DNA from: Ophiothrix spiculata
Lineage: Eukaryota > Echinodermata > Ophiuroidea > Amphilepidida > Ophiotrichidae
Reading direction: 5' to 3' (one strand)
Assembly (NCBI GenBank): GCA_000969725.1
Contig: JXSR01S007435.1
DNA: 21,160 bases
A model generated the notes under the pieces. That model did not search any database. It saw nothing but the letters and a program-made list of their open reading frames with translations, and was not told the origin of the DNA. Made by a program: the position numbers and the translations under genes. Below are positions 9,224 through 19,375 of this stretch, piece by piece; the first letter of the stretch is position 1; each line of letters opens with the position of its first letter.

Positions 9224-9645
9224 TGTGACTTGCCCGTATGAGCAGTAAATGCCAGAAACTTCATTTTGCGCTACAGGTGAAAATACATGTCAAGGTCGTA
9301 ATTTGCCGAAATTGATTTTTTGACAGATTTACAATATTAGTGCTGACTACAAAATACCAGCAAAGTTTCACTTCAAAAAAAATGATAGGAAATGTGAAAT
9401 AAATCTGCATATTCTTAAGACGATCAACAGAAAATATAGGGCTTACTGATCTTTGAACGCGTTTATCTCAGTAAAACGTTTTTTCTCCCTGACAACCTTT
9501 GACGGACCATAACTTGACTTCTGGAAATCGTACGAAGTTCATTAAGGTGTCATTTTAATCCTTAAAGCATGGTCTTTGCAAATATTTAAAAAAGTGAAAC
9601 TGACAAGAGCTGGCATTTACTGCTGTTTTGAGCTGGACGGTCACA
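9224..9645. mobile_element. MITE-like element with AGCAGTAAATGCCAG inverted ends
   Basis: The left end TGTGACTTGCCC followed by GAGCAGTAAATGCCAG is the inverse of the right end (CTGGCATTTACTGCT then GAGCTGGACGGTCACA). The right end abuts TA (9646); the left neighbour is TG, possibly a decayed TA. The 422-bp interior shows no protein. The TGTGA terminus is shared with the elements at 7387 and 11219. Confidence 0.75.
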
Positions 9646-10039
9646 TATGTCTTATCAGAATAATTCATACATTACTGATAAAAACAACTAATATAAACAC
9701 ACTGTCACAAATATAGTGATTTGTTTCAACCTTCTAAATGCAAAAATAACTGGTTGTTATGAGAACATTGTAAAATGTATGTTGCCGAAGGTTGATCTCC
9801 TAGTTTGTATGGGCAATACCAGCACACAATTTATATGATAATTTCTATTAGTACCTGATATAGCTGCTGGCCAAAAATTGATGAAATTGAACACATAACT
9901 TGGGGCACTTTAACAAGAGCAGTGGCGACAGAAGGTGGAGGGCTAATTTTTTTTAAATTTGTGCAAAACTTGGAAAATTTTGACTGAAAATTGACATAAT
10001 ATCTGAAAATTCTTTGTGCTGTAAATAATGTGAATAGTT
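9646..10039. other. Unannotated AT-rich interval
   Basis: No gene or clear repeat is seen. Confidence 0.3.
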
Positions 10040-10160
10040 AGTGATAAAATGACCTTAAATTTATTTTGTGTAACAAACAGTGATAAAATGACCCTAAATT
10101 AAAGTTATTTGGTATAATAGATAGTGATAAATTGACCAGTAATTAAAGATACAGTTGGAC
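10040..10160 (+). repeat. Degenerate short tandem repeat, three units of about 40 bp
   Basis: AGTGATAAAATGACC starts at 10040 and 10079, and AGTGATAAATTGACC at 10123. Each is followed by an A/T-rich segment related to TAAATTAAAG. The spacing is irregular (39 and 44 bases). Confidence 0.65.
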
Positions 10161-10169
10161 AAGTATTTC

Positions 10170-10384
10170 AAGAAACTGATGAAAATAGGCAGCAAAAAAT
10201 AAAGAAAACATAGAATTTTCAGCAGTTTTTCTGTTCTAACATTTGATCGCCTTGATCAATTTCAACAAGTTAAAAGGTGTCATTTTAAAGCTTAGAAATG
10301 CTGTAACAGATGAAATGATAAAATCAAAATTGACATCATCTGCAAAATCCCCCCTTTTGGGGTGAGCTATCACATGTAATTCTA
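10170..10384. mobile_element. Left-truncated second copy of the MITE at 7387-7635
   Basis: It matches the interior of the first copy in the same orientation: ATGAAAATAGGCAGCAAAAA, TTGATCAATTTCAACAAG, CAGATGAAATGATAAAATCA and ATCATCTGCAAA. It ends with CCCCCCTTTTGGGGTGAGCT and ATCACATGT. The left terminal inverted repeat seen at 7387 is missing, replaced by the tandem repeat at 10040-10160. Small insertions separate the two copies, so they are old relatives. Confidence 0.8.
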
Positions 10385-10454
10385 AAGTTGGGAGATAGAC
10401 GAACTGAACATAGGTACAAGGATATAAAGCTATAGCGATACACACTAGCATACG

Positions 10455-10688
10455 AGATCAGAACTGATGCTACTGTATTTCTAATAAATAATCAGATAAA
10501 GGAAATAAGAAATACGCATCGTACACTAGAACATTAAAAACAAACAGAACGGGATTTCATTTTATTGGAAAAAAATCCCGGCCTGTTTGTGATTTGTCTG
10601 ATTGTTATTAATGTTCTAGTGTACGATGCGTATTTCTCCATTCCTTTATCTATTACATGTAAGTCACATCACTTTTTAATTCTGATCT
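10455..10688. mobile_element. Foldback element with long inverted arms
   Basis: AGATAAAGGAA followed by GAAATACGCATCGTACACTA and GAACATTAA (10494-10540) is the inverse of 10608-10651. The inner parts pair less well (AAACAAACAG with CTGTTTGT, CGGGATTT with AAATCCCG). The outermost AGATCAGAA at 10455 pairs with TTCTGATCT ending at 10688, with divergent sequence between. There is no coding capacity. Confidence 0.8.
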
Positions 10689-11216
10689 GTTATGAACTCT
10701 TTTAGGTTTAACATGGAATGATTGTAGTAAGAAGACATAAGTATTTCAACTACTTACCTGTATGTTTGCCAATATAGATGAGATGACACGGCACACAAAA
10801 TATGAAATAAAATAAAAATAAATCATTAGAATTCAATATACTTGCAGATTGTTCAAAAAAATCCTGTGAGTATTTATAGACTATTAGCATTTATTATTTC
10901 ATTTTTATTTTACATATGGGTGTAATTTTTAGATTTAATTTTGTTATTAATGTGTATAGATGATAACTATTGGTCAAGCTATGAACAACATTTCACTTTT
11001 AATCCTGTTTATATACTTAACTGCATAGTATTTCATTCATATTTTACGAAAGTTTCTATATGTGATAAGTGATAAATTTCTGAAATATTCTAATACCTAA
11101 AAAGGGAACTTTTCTTTAAATTTAAGGAAAACTATTTCACTAATATTCCATTTGCAGTCTAACAGCCAAGAAATGGGCATTACTATAAAAGCATGGCATC
11201 TGATATCTAACAATGA
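10689..11216. other. Unannotated AT-rich interval
   Basis: No gene or repeat is recognised. Confidence 0.3.
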
Positions 11217-11218
11217 TA

Positions 11219-11653
11219 TGTGGGCTGCTCTGGCATAATGAGAGGAAAGTCGCAAATGCACATTTTGAGTAAATTGGCATCTAAAATAAAAATAGGGTGA
11301 AAAAGTCAAATTTAGTTTTTTGATATAAAACGCATCCATGCATGAGTGTTTACCTATACCTTAAGTTTGGAAGGTCAAAATTGCCGGAAAGTGCAATTTT
11401 TCACAGGTAATAAATTGCATGTTGCTATTATACACTGTAGTAATCAGTATCTTTGAAATCAATTTGCAGCTAATTTTAGTTGCAATATATTCAGTGGACT
11501 GCTTTGGATTTCGATCTCTAAATGAAGAATGGAGAAAGAAAGTGTGACATATTATATATCATTCAAAAGCTGAGATTATAGAGAATTAAAATATGTCATA
11601 AACTCAATTTTGAAATTTGGGACTTTCCTCTCATTTTGCCAGAGCACCCCTCA
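11219..11653. mobile_element. MITE with about 40-bp terminal inverted repeats, flanked by TA
   Basis: The left arm TGTGGGCTGCTCTGGCATAA then TGAGAGGAAAGTC pairs with the right arm (GACTTTCCTCTCATTTTGCC then AGAGCACCCCTCA). Only a few mismatches separate them. TA lies directly outside both ends (11217-11218 and 11654-11655). The 435-bp element holds no gene; the minus-strand frame at its left is a shadow of the arm. Confidence 0.8.
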
Positions 11654-11815
11654 TATGGTTCTTATTTGGCCCATTTAATAAGATGCTGCTTCAAATCTCA
11701 ATCGGTGGCTGGCTGCTTGACCGCTGGTTGAGTTTTTAAGTGTTTTTTAAATGTCATCCATACCCTTTTTGTACCAAAACACACATTTTATAATGAATTC
11801 TCCTGAAGAGTATCC

Positions 11816-11965
11816 TAGGGCTGTGAGAGTCGGATGATAAAAAAATCTGAAAATAGTGACAAAATGCCAAAAACAGGCTGAAAATAACAAAAAAGCTGCA
11901 ATTATGACTCTTTTGAAGGTATGAAAAAATCTGAAATCAGATCTGATCAAAATCTCACACCCCTG
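11816..11965. mobile_element. 150-bp MITE with GTATCC target duplication, copy 1
   Basis: The left end TAGGGCTGTGAGAGT is inverted at the right end ATCTCACACCCCTG. GTATCC occurs immediately outside on both sides (11810-11815 and 11966-11971), which fits a 5-6 bp target duplication. The interior word AGTGACAAAATGCCAAAAA and following AGGCTGAAAATA are shared with 16224-16372. Confidence 0.8.
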
Positions 11966-12083
11966 GTATCCATAAACTGATCTAAAGGAACAGGTTTTCT
12001 GTTTCAAATCTATCAGTTGTAAACATGCATGGAGGTAATACTGCAAGCTTATATCACACTTGCAGATAAGATTTACTGAAACT

Positions 12084-12491
12084 AAAATTGAATACGCCAG
12101 TGTAAGAAAACCCCAAATAGCTCCCTTCTGTTAATTTTACTTACAAACTATAAATGCATAAAAATCTCTGAAAATGCTTTCACATCACTAAAAAGCATTT
12201 CCATTTCTATATCCAAATCATAGTGTCACATTTAGTTGCTATATTTAAACAGCCAGTACAAGAAAACTCCAACTCCATGAGCTTGCATCTGCAACTATAT
12301 GCTATAACAAATATCTAACAATGTATTAAAAAAGTCAACTACAAAGTCAAATGGGACACTATGATTGGGATATAGACATGGAAATGCTTTTTAGTGATTT
12401 GAAAGCATTTTCAGAGATTTGTATGCATTTATATGTTTACAGAAGGGAGCAATTGGAGATGGGGTTTTCTTGTACTGGCGTATTAAATTGT
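12084..12491. mobile_element. Foldback element with about 155-bp arms and a third partial arm
   Basis: The left arm 12084-12238 (ATACGCCAGTGTAAGAAAAC, AAATCTCTGAAAATGCTTTC, CACTAAAAAGCATTTCCAT) is the near-perfect inverse of 12338-12491. Between them, 12249-12291 (GCCAGTACAAGAAAACTCCA) is a third, direct partial copy of the left-arm start. The plus-strand reading frame 12351-12701 is generated by the right arm and has no recognised domain. Confidence 0.8.
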
Positions 12492-12534
12492 ATCAGGATG
12501 TGTAAACACATGATCACACATCCTGGTACAATTT
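12485..12534. repeat. Hairpin with 19-bp stem at the edge of the foldback element
   Basis: AAATTGTATCAGGATGTGT (12485-12503) pairs with ACACATCCTGGTACAATTT (12516-12534), with a 12-base loop. There is a single G-T type mismatch in the stem. It overlaps the outer end of the foldback arm, so it may be a terminal structure or an independent small palindrome. Confidence 0.8.
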
Positions 12535-14483
12535 TGCATCAAACTATGTGGAACAAGCACTTATTTCATGAAAATTACATCACGGAACATGATTTCACTG
12601 AAAATCCATTCTTAATAAAGTGTGTACAGTCAGCGCTTAGAGCCTATGCAAATGAGCTTTTAATGAGCAATTTATTTTTAAGTTCTGGCGATCGATATTG
12701 AAGAACTTGGTCGTGATATTGACGTGACCTGTCGGATAGTTCGGACTTCAAAGCCTCATGATCACAAGGTGGTTATTGCAAATAAAAAAATGAGATATGG
12801 ATGAAAATATTTAGAGTTTTTTCTATTAAAACATGGTTTTGTTTGACTGTTAGGAGTAAAAAAATCTTCATTTTATTACATTCTAAACAAAATTGCAATT
12901 TCAAGCATTCAAAATCATGAGGTCACATCTGCTTACGTGCTCAATGTTTTACCGAACTAAATATCTATTGGATGGCAAAATAAGTTATACAACCTATCAA
13001 ACCTCATATCCATGAAATTTGAAATATATATCTTTCTTATTAGACCTGTAAAACCGGTAAATAGTGCGACAAAAATGCCGTTCAATTAGACGTACGAAAG
13101 GGACCAGATATCGGCCATTACAATTACGCATTGAATACCCTGATATTAACAGTCAGCATCATCGTACGACAAGAAGAACCTTTTGTATCAATGGGTCTGT
13201 ATGACGTCATTTGCCATGTGTCGTGTTTAGTCTACACGGCATGACCTTTGTGCCATTTTGGCAAACCAATTTTACATCGATTTTCTTCTGATTTATCCTG
13301 AATGGGATTATTTATTTTGTAAAATAACATAATGTTACCTAAGCATAACTATAATTGACAGAATCTGTCCCTAATATGATATTTTGTGTAAATCTTTCAA
13401 AACAATTGGATCTTGCGCAATCACAGTTTAAGTACTAAAATTTGCGACTTTATTTCACATTGACTCAGTAGCGTGAGCTATGAGATCGTTTATTTTGGGG
13501 CAGGGAAACCAGGTTCGATTCTCGATCTATACACATTTTTTTCCCTTTTTCTTCTTATTTCAATTAGATTTTATAATTTTTTCAGTGACATATCACTCTT
13601 CCAGACACAATTCTATCTTTTCATCTTGTTTTATTTTTCAGTTATTTTTGCACTAGGGCATGAGCATAAGGCGCAGCGGAGACGGGCAGAGGATCTGCAA
13701 TATCGGATTTGAACTCATGGACCAAGAGTCACACTCATCTACATGACACGTGTTTTACGCAGAATTCAGGCTAGATTTTCAGGATAAATGTACAAAAGTG
13801 TGTTGGGCTTCTTTGGACTAAGCGGCTTAAATATATTAAGTCCAGAATTGTAGATTTCAGAGAAAAAGTAAAGACCAAATTTGACCTCACTCAATGAAAA
13901 AAATCCCTTTAGAAATCACATAAATATGCATCTTTATTTCAACTAATTTCAATCATTTTTTATTTCAATATGTTTTGACAACATTTATACATCTAGATGC
14001 ATAATTATTTTGAATTAAAATCTATTTGGATGAGTTTATGGGCCTTTTTAAATCAAACCAGCGCTCTGTGCCGATTTTCTATGCATAAAAAAAAAAAAAA
14101 ATAAGCCACTTTTCTCGGACCCGACTTCTGATTGTGTAGGAAACAGTACAGGCTTAAGGTTATACTGGCTAAGTCGTATTTGATCAATACCTGACACTCT
14201 TGCCTACTTTTGTTTCCAAAAGATTACGCTGTTTGTTTGCTACAATCTTGTCAATAAGGTTCTTTTAAAATCAAGCTTATTTTCTGGCTGAGTTGAGGGC
14301 TTGAAATTGTGTTTATATTTCACAGAGAGAATAAATTGACAGGAAGTGTCTTTAACCTGTAAAACTGCAAACAAATCTTGACAACTGTCCCAGTTCACAA
14401 ATGCAGATAAAGCGACTGAGGATACTGTGGTCATTTATTTTGCATTGCATTTTATATTATTGTAGTTTTAATAATGCTTTGAG
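12535..14483. other. Long interval without a recognised gene
   Basis: No supported gene. Visible items are a perfect TGACGTCA at 13202-13209; possible tRNA-like fragments at 13461-13525 (plus) and 13705-13750 (minus), listed separately; and an A-run near 14086-14101. The frame at 13473-13712 is hydrophobic by base composition (T-rich) and unconvincing. Confidence 0.3.
13461..13525 (+). repeat. Possible tRNA-like (SINE) relic with B box
   Basis: GGTTCGATTCT at 13512-13522 matches the RNA polymerase III B-box consensus. Upstream, CTCAGTAGCGTGAG (13464-13477) could be a D-arm-like stem. A convincing acceptor stem and T stem are not formed, so this is not a functional tRNA. A reverse-orientation GTTCAAATCC lies at 13705-13714. 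Chance matches are possible. Confidence 0.2.
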
Positions 14484-14740
14484 GGAAGCGTGGCCGAGCA
14501 GTTAGAGCACTGGACTCCGGTGCAAGAATTTGGATCATCGTCGAGTGATGTGGTCTCGACCCAGGTGTATAAATGGGTACCGGCCTTGGCTGGGGAAGTA
14601 ACAGGTTCGTTGTGCAGTGGACTAGCGACCCGCACACAGCAATTTATATAACCTGGCCCAATCGCTATGAAAAGGAGATGGGCACCTCTGGATACACTGA
14701 AAAGTGACACCACTCAATTTACTTTTGTGTGTGTGTAAAA
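14484..14740 (+). repeat. tRNA-derived SINE
   Basis: The head GGAAGCGTGGCCGAGCAGTT then AGAGC resembles a type II (Ser/Leu-like) tRNA 5' half. It has an A box at 14491-14508 and a degenerate B box GGTCTCGACCC at 14552-14562. A tRNA-unrelated body follows (GTATAAATGGGTACCGGCC, then GGGGAAGTAACAGGTTCG), and the element ends in a (GT)n tract and A-run at 14726-14740. The layout (tRNA head, body, simple tail) is typical of SINEs, which are transcribed by polymerase III and copied by a LINE in trans. It is not a functional tRNA: the stems are imperfect. Minus-strand reading frames across it are shadows. Confidence 0.75.
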
Positions 14741-15996
14741 ACATGTGTTTATGTTATGCTTGTCTTTTTGTAAGGTGCGTCAAGATTCCTTGTGGTATGA
14801 AATGCGTCATTTGAGTACGTACTTATAAATATAATAATTATTACTAGTGGTCGAAAACAAAATACCATTAAAAATCACCATTGCTGATAATCACCTGTAG
14901 TTAATTCAGTCTTCTCATAAGGAAAATAATTTAATGTCTATTTACTTTTAATCACATATAATTTTATAGGCCAGACTCACTAGTTATATAGCATATAAAA
15001 CAAAGCATGTCTTCCATTGACACGGGTGACATTTAAACAAATATATCCTAGCCAGATTGTAATATTGTCACAGTTTCTGAATATATTACTTGTGTTTCTT
15101 TATTCTAAGTTTTATTTAAAGCCCAAGGGTTTACTTTTTAAAACATAATCTGTGTCAGTGCTTCCAGATGTAACACTGGCCTCACGAGTTTTTGTCCAGA
15201 ATGTCACAATATAGTGGTTCCCATATTGTTGAATGCGGTTCTTTAGGGATCATAAGGTTGCAGGACTCATCAGAAAATGTAAAAAATGTAATAAAACTGA
15301 TTATTTTGGAATTGGTAGTCAAATTTACACGGGTGTCTCAGTAAAAATGCAATGTACTTAAACCTTTTTTTAAGGTAAAAAGTACAATTTTGGATATTCT
15401 TGCACCAAAAGTTATGGCAAATTTTGTAAAGACCCCCCCCCCCCAAAAAACCTCCTTGGTCTTATTTGTCAATCTTTTAAGATGAACAAATTTAGTAAAA
15501 ACAGATTTACAATTGGTGATGTAACAGAGTGTGTGTTGATGCAATATGGTAAAAAAAATTACAAGATTTTGAAAAAGCAAGATAAACATCTTGATTTATT
15601 GAGGATCGACTAATATTAAACTAGTTGATCTGACACTGTTGGGTGAGCTTGGTGGGCCTCATGAATTTGAGTTTTAAACTTCTTTGTATTCCAATATGTC
15701 CTTGGTATCTGATACGACTTGCAACTAAAATATGATTTGTATACATTCCTAATTATAATAGTTCTTTTAATTCTTGCTTATAGAAATACTGGTCTGATAG
15801 TCTTGCTCAAAGTAAGCGATGGAAAGAATATTAACCTATCCTATCATGAAGATTTGTTCATATATTGGAAACTGGCCTGTTTGAGTTGAATATGAACTTC
15901 AAAAGCCAATTGGTAGAATTTAAATTTGATAATCATTAATAAACGTTTTATAATACTCTATACTGTTTATGTAATCCTGTCGCACATTCTCTTCAT
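14741..15996. other. Long interval without a recognised gene
   Basis: AT-rich. A run of 12 C followed by 6 A occupies 15433-15450. ACGGGTGTCTCAGTAAAAAT near 15329 resembles the kind of terminus seen on transposons, but no inverted partner was found. No supported coding sequence. Confidence 0.3.
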
Positions 15997-16017
15997 TTGA
16001 AGAACTGCATCTCATTA

Positions 16018-16203
16018 ATGGGCTGTCTATCTCACAAAGTTGGCCAAAGGAGATTTGTTGCTGTTGCAGTGGCACATCACAATGTTATTGATAAAAATAA
16101 CCTCTTACAGTTCAACAGAGAAAGAGAGGAGTTCTCTGGCAGTATGATAACTTTGATGACACAGTGTCTTACCACATTTAACAGCGTTTGTAAACAAACT
16201 TAA
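16018..16203 (+). CDS. Hypothetical small ORF or candidate terminal exon
   Basis: I do not recognise this. From ATG 16018 the frame encodes 61 residues starting MGCLSHKVGQRRF and ending in CLTTFNSVCKQT. The composition is less biased toward Phe/Ile/Lys/Asn than other chance frames here. Two good splice-acceptor-like sequences lie inside it (TTGTTGCTGTTGCAG ending 16069; CCTCTTACAG ending 16110), and the frame stays open from both to the stop. It might therefore be the last exon of a gene whose other exons are not visible. The MGC start recalls acylated N termini but does not fit the full myristoylation consensus. There is no nearby AATAAA. A chance frame remains the simplest explanation. Confidence 0.2.
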   Translation: MGCLSHKVGQRRFVAVAVAHHNVIDKNNLLQFNREREEFSGSMITLMTQCLTTFNSVCKQT

Positions 16204-16223
16204 AATAAGATATTAGCATACTG

Positions 16224-16372
16224 CAGGGGTGTGAGAGTAAGGTGATAAAAAGAGCTGAAAATGGTGACAAAATGCCAAAAATAGGCTGAAAATAGCTGAA
16301 ATTATAACTATCTTCAAGGTATATATATAAAAAAGCTGTAATCAGCTTAAATGCTGAACTCTCATACCCCTG
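16224..16372. mobile_element. 149-bp MITE, copy 2 of the family at 11816
   Basis: The ends CAGGGGTGTGAGAGT and ACTCTCATACCCCTG are inverted repeats. Flanks ATACTG (16218-16223) and ATAGTG (16373-16378) resemble a 6-bp target duplication with one change. The interior GGTGACAAAATGCCAAAAAT and AGGCTGAAAATAG is shared with the copy at 11816-11965. Confidence 0.8.
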
Positions 16373-18339
16373 ATAGTGTAATTGATGAATAATGGTTCTT
16401 AACTGCCCTGTGTTTTATTAATACATACTGGTATGCCTCAAGATTAAGTGCTATAACGTCTTACAGTTTTTCATTACTAGAGATATATAGAAAATAATCG
16501 AACAAATAAATACTTGAGGCAAACAACTATGACAATTTGATATAAAACAAACACATTTCCAAAATTTTATGAATTCAGTCTTTAGTCCACTGTACTAAAT
16601 AATATCATAAGCATGCTACAGCTACATCTACAAATAAATAATATGACATCAAGGATAACGTAACTGTCTTGGACTTAAACTAGAGACGCAAAATTTCACT
16701 AAGTGTTTCATAGTATTCATAAAATTGATACACCCAACCCAACATTTCAATTGATCAGTCTAGTTAACATGGCTTCTGACCTATAAAAGAAACACGATTT
16801 TGCATTTTACTGAAACCGAACCATTATATGAAAACCTTATTTGCTGGAAGTGCCAAATACTGCTGATGTAAAAGTTTCTATGCTAACAAAATGTAATTAG
16901 TGTGACAACTGTATGCATATTTTCTTCTATTAAATTATATGTGAGCAGGGCAGACAAAAGTACCAAAATGGGACTTAAAATTTGATTATAAACACAAAAC
17001 ATGAAAAACAAAAATCATACATACGCGTCAAAGTGTGTGAAGGTCGGTCAGTTTTACTTCTGCTTTGTTTCTGCCCCATTTTGGCATTCACACAATCCTT
17101 TCCTATTCCTTTAACCAATACAAATGCAGTATACTCCTAGGCAAGCCCTTAAATCTGGATGAAACTTATCCTTCTGTGTATTTGTTACATACTCCCATCA
17201 CTGAGTGTCACTACTCGGCATGGAGAATACTTAACACATGATTGATGGATAACTTGCAACACAGGTCTGTATAGTTTACAGAGAGACAATCTACAAACTT
17301 GTCACTAGCAAATTATTTCCTTTTGCAAAATTCAGGACTGATTTTCCGACATTTCCTCAGTTTTCTTCCATAATACAAGTACATGTGTTAGCAACACATG
17401 CATATCAATCAAAGTGATGCAATTACCAACTTGAAAGGATGTTGCTTAAATACTGGCTACGTGCAAAACTGTTGAATTCACTCAATTTATTCCGTTTATT
17501 TCTGCATCTTATCGGAGCTCTTTTGTCAACTTCGTATTCTGAATTATCCACTTGTTAAATCTTGCTGAATTAGTTTATCAACTCCAATTTTACATACCAA
17601 TGCATTGATAAAAATTGTCTACGTGCAAAATTCTCACAAAGTTATGTATTCTCACAAAGTTAAGTCTATCTGTGCTTCTAGAAAGCTTCAACAAGTATTC
17701 TTTCCTGAGTACTGCTGTTTATACCAAAGCCTGATTTTCTATCTAGCAATTACTGAGTACAAATTGATGTTATAGTATTTCTAATTGACACATTTCTTGT
17801 AACAGCTATTTGCAGTCTTATCCAATATTCGGAATTCTATTGTCTGACTTGGCAGATGAAAGTAGTTAGTTTATATTGGTTGAAACTGGAAATCAAAAAA
17901 TCCACATAGATATAGTGTTTCCTTCAATGTAAAAAGTTCTGTCAATAGTTATACAGACAAATTTCAATTGATCAGCACATAAATGGTATAGTAGCTTGCC
18001 TGAAACTACCTACACACTTGTCATTTCGTACATAATCATACATGTGAAGTAAAAAATGTCATCAATGAAAACATCCTATTTCACAAAAAGAGCTTTATAT
18101 TTAGCAAATGGTTCATATGTACAAGGAGTTTTGGTTGACAGGACTCCAGTATTCTGTAAATTCAATTGTTTAGCTTAACTATGTTTCAAAGAAACATAAA
18201 AACTGCAAAGATTTGAAAAATAAATCGAAGCTTAATAAAATTCACCTGAAAAGCTGTTAGTAGGATTCTAGTTCAGAGTGCATTAAAAAGGTTCAACTTT
18301 TGTATTGATCTTGTTCAATTTTAGTTCAAATTTGGAAGT
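16373..18339. other. Long interval without a recognised gene
   Basis: No supported coding sequence. A short tandem pair of ATTCTCACAAAGTTA occurs at 17630-17661, and CTACGTGCAAAA occurs twice (near 17457 and 17619). Otherwise it appears to be single-copy AT-rich DNA. Confidence 0.3.
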
Positions 18340-19375
18340 TTCCTTTTATAAATTGTGTTTCTGAAAAGTATATAGTTGCTGCATCACCTGCCAAAAGTTG
18401 AGTCTGATGCTAGAGAAAGTCAATTATCTCCATTGCTTAGTCGAAGTTTTAAATGAATTTCTCTTTTGTAAACTGTTTGTGAGAAGAATACAGCTGTCTA
18501 AAGGTGAGTCCGATGCTGGGAAAGTCATTTATCTCTATGCTCTGTCCAACACATGAGGAAATTCTCTTACATTGAAAGGATTTTGTATGAAAAGTCCTCT
18601 GATATACAAAAAAAACCCTTGTCAGCTCACATTTAAAATTACAAATCTATAGTTCCATGATCCACTGTATTCATAAAAATGAACTTAGTGTAGCAGTATT
18701 ATTAGAGAAAGAGAAATGTTTCACTTCACTTTGACGGAGAAAAGTACGTCTTATCACGTAAAGCATTTAGCAAAAGTAATAATGTATTGGTGTGTCAAGC
18801 GCTACCAAGAAATCCATTAGCTCATGATTTATTGCATTGTGCAAGATAAGCATAAAGATGTTCAAATGAGCAACAGGTTTTCAAAAATAAATTGATAAAA
18901 TCATGCATTCCATCATTCTTCAAAACAATGAACATTTAGGAGATTGTTCTTCTGCAATTCTTCGATGAATCCACTTAGGTGTCATATCAAACCAAAAGTA
19001 TAAACATCTATAAATTTCTGCATCAAAATCATGTGTTGCCTGAGACAAAAAATGAAATCTAACCAGTTTGAAAATATAATATTCATGTGATTTTACATTT
19101 CATATCATAGTTGTTCCATTAGCTTACCGGGAAGCAGAGTTAATCGTTTAATTCAATCCAAGTATATCTTCAATAGAATGTACAAAAACTGATATTATTT
19201 TTGTACATGATAGTAAGATATGCATATAAATAATGCAATAGTTTTACAGGATTTATGAAGTATTGCGCTGATTTATTACTGGAATGTGCTATCAACAATC
19301 AAAACAATTTCCATCATATTATCAGCACCACAGAACACAGAATAATGTTTATACCATGGAAAAGGTTCGTCTCAT
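18340..19375 (+). repeat. Duplicated block, copy B (uninterrupted)
   Basis: This copy matches 101-265 followed by 4735-5775 in the same orientation and order. Its first 220 bases consist of two degenerate units of about 115 bases (TTTCCTTTTATAAATTGTG at 18342; TTTCTCTTTTGTAAACTG at 18459; each with GAGTCYGATGCT). It lacks the retroelement and a further ~280-base segment present in copy A. The frame at 19255-19467 lies at its right end and is not kept in copy A, so I do not call it a gene. Confidence 0.75.

Noticed and set aside
12351-12701. 116-codon plus-strand frame as a gene
   Set aside because: Its first part is the right arm of a foldback element, and the rest has no recognisable domain.
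14452-14713. Two minus-strand frames with balanced amino-acid composition
   Set aside because: They are antisense to the SINE, and the GC-richer tRNA head explains their composition.
15329-15600. A transposon end (GGGTGTCTCAG motif) with an element to its right
   Set aside because: No inverted partner or target duplication could be found, and the minus-strand frame here is homopolymer-rich.
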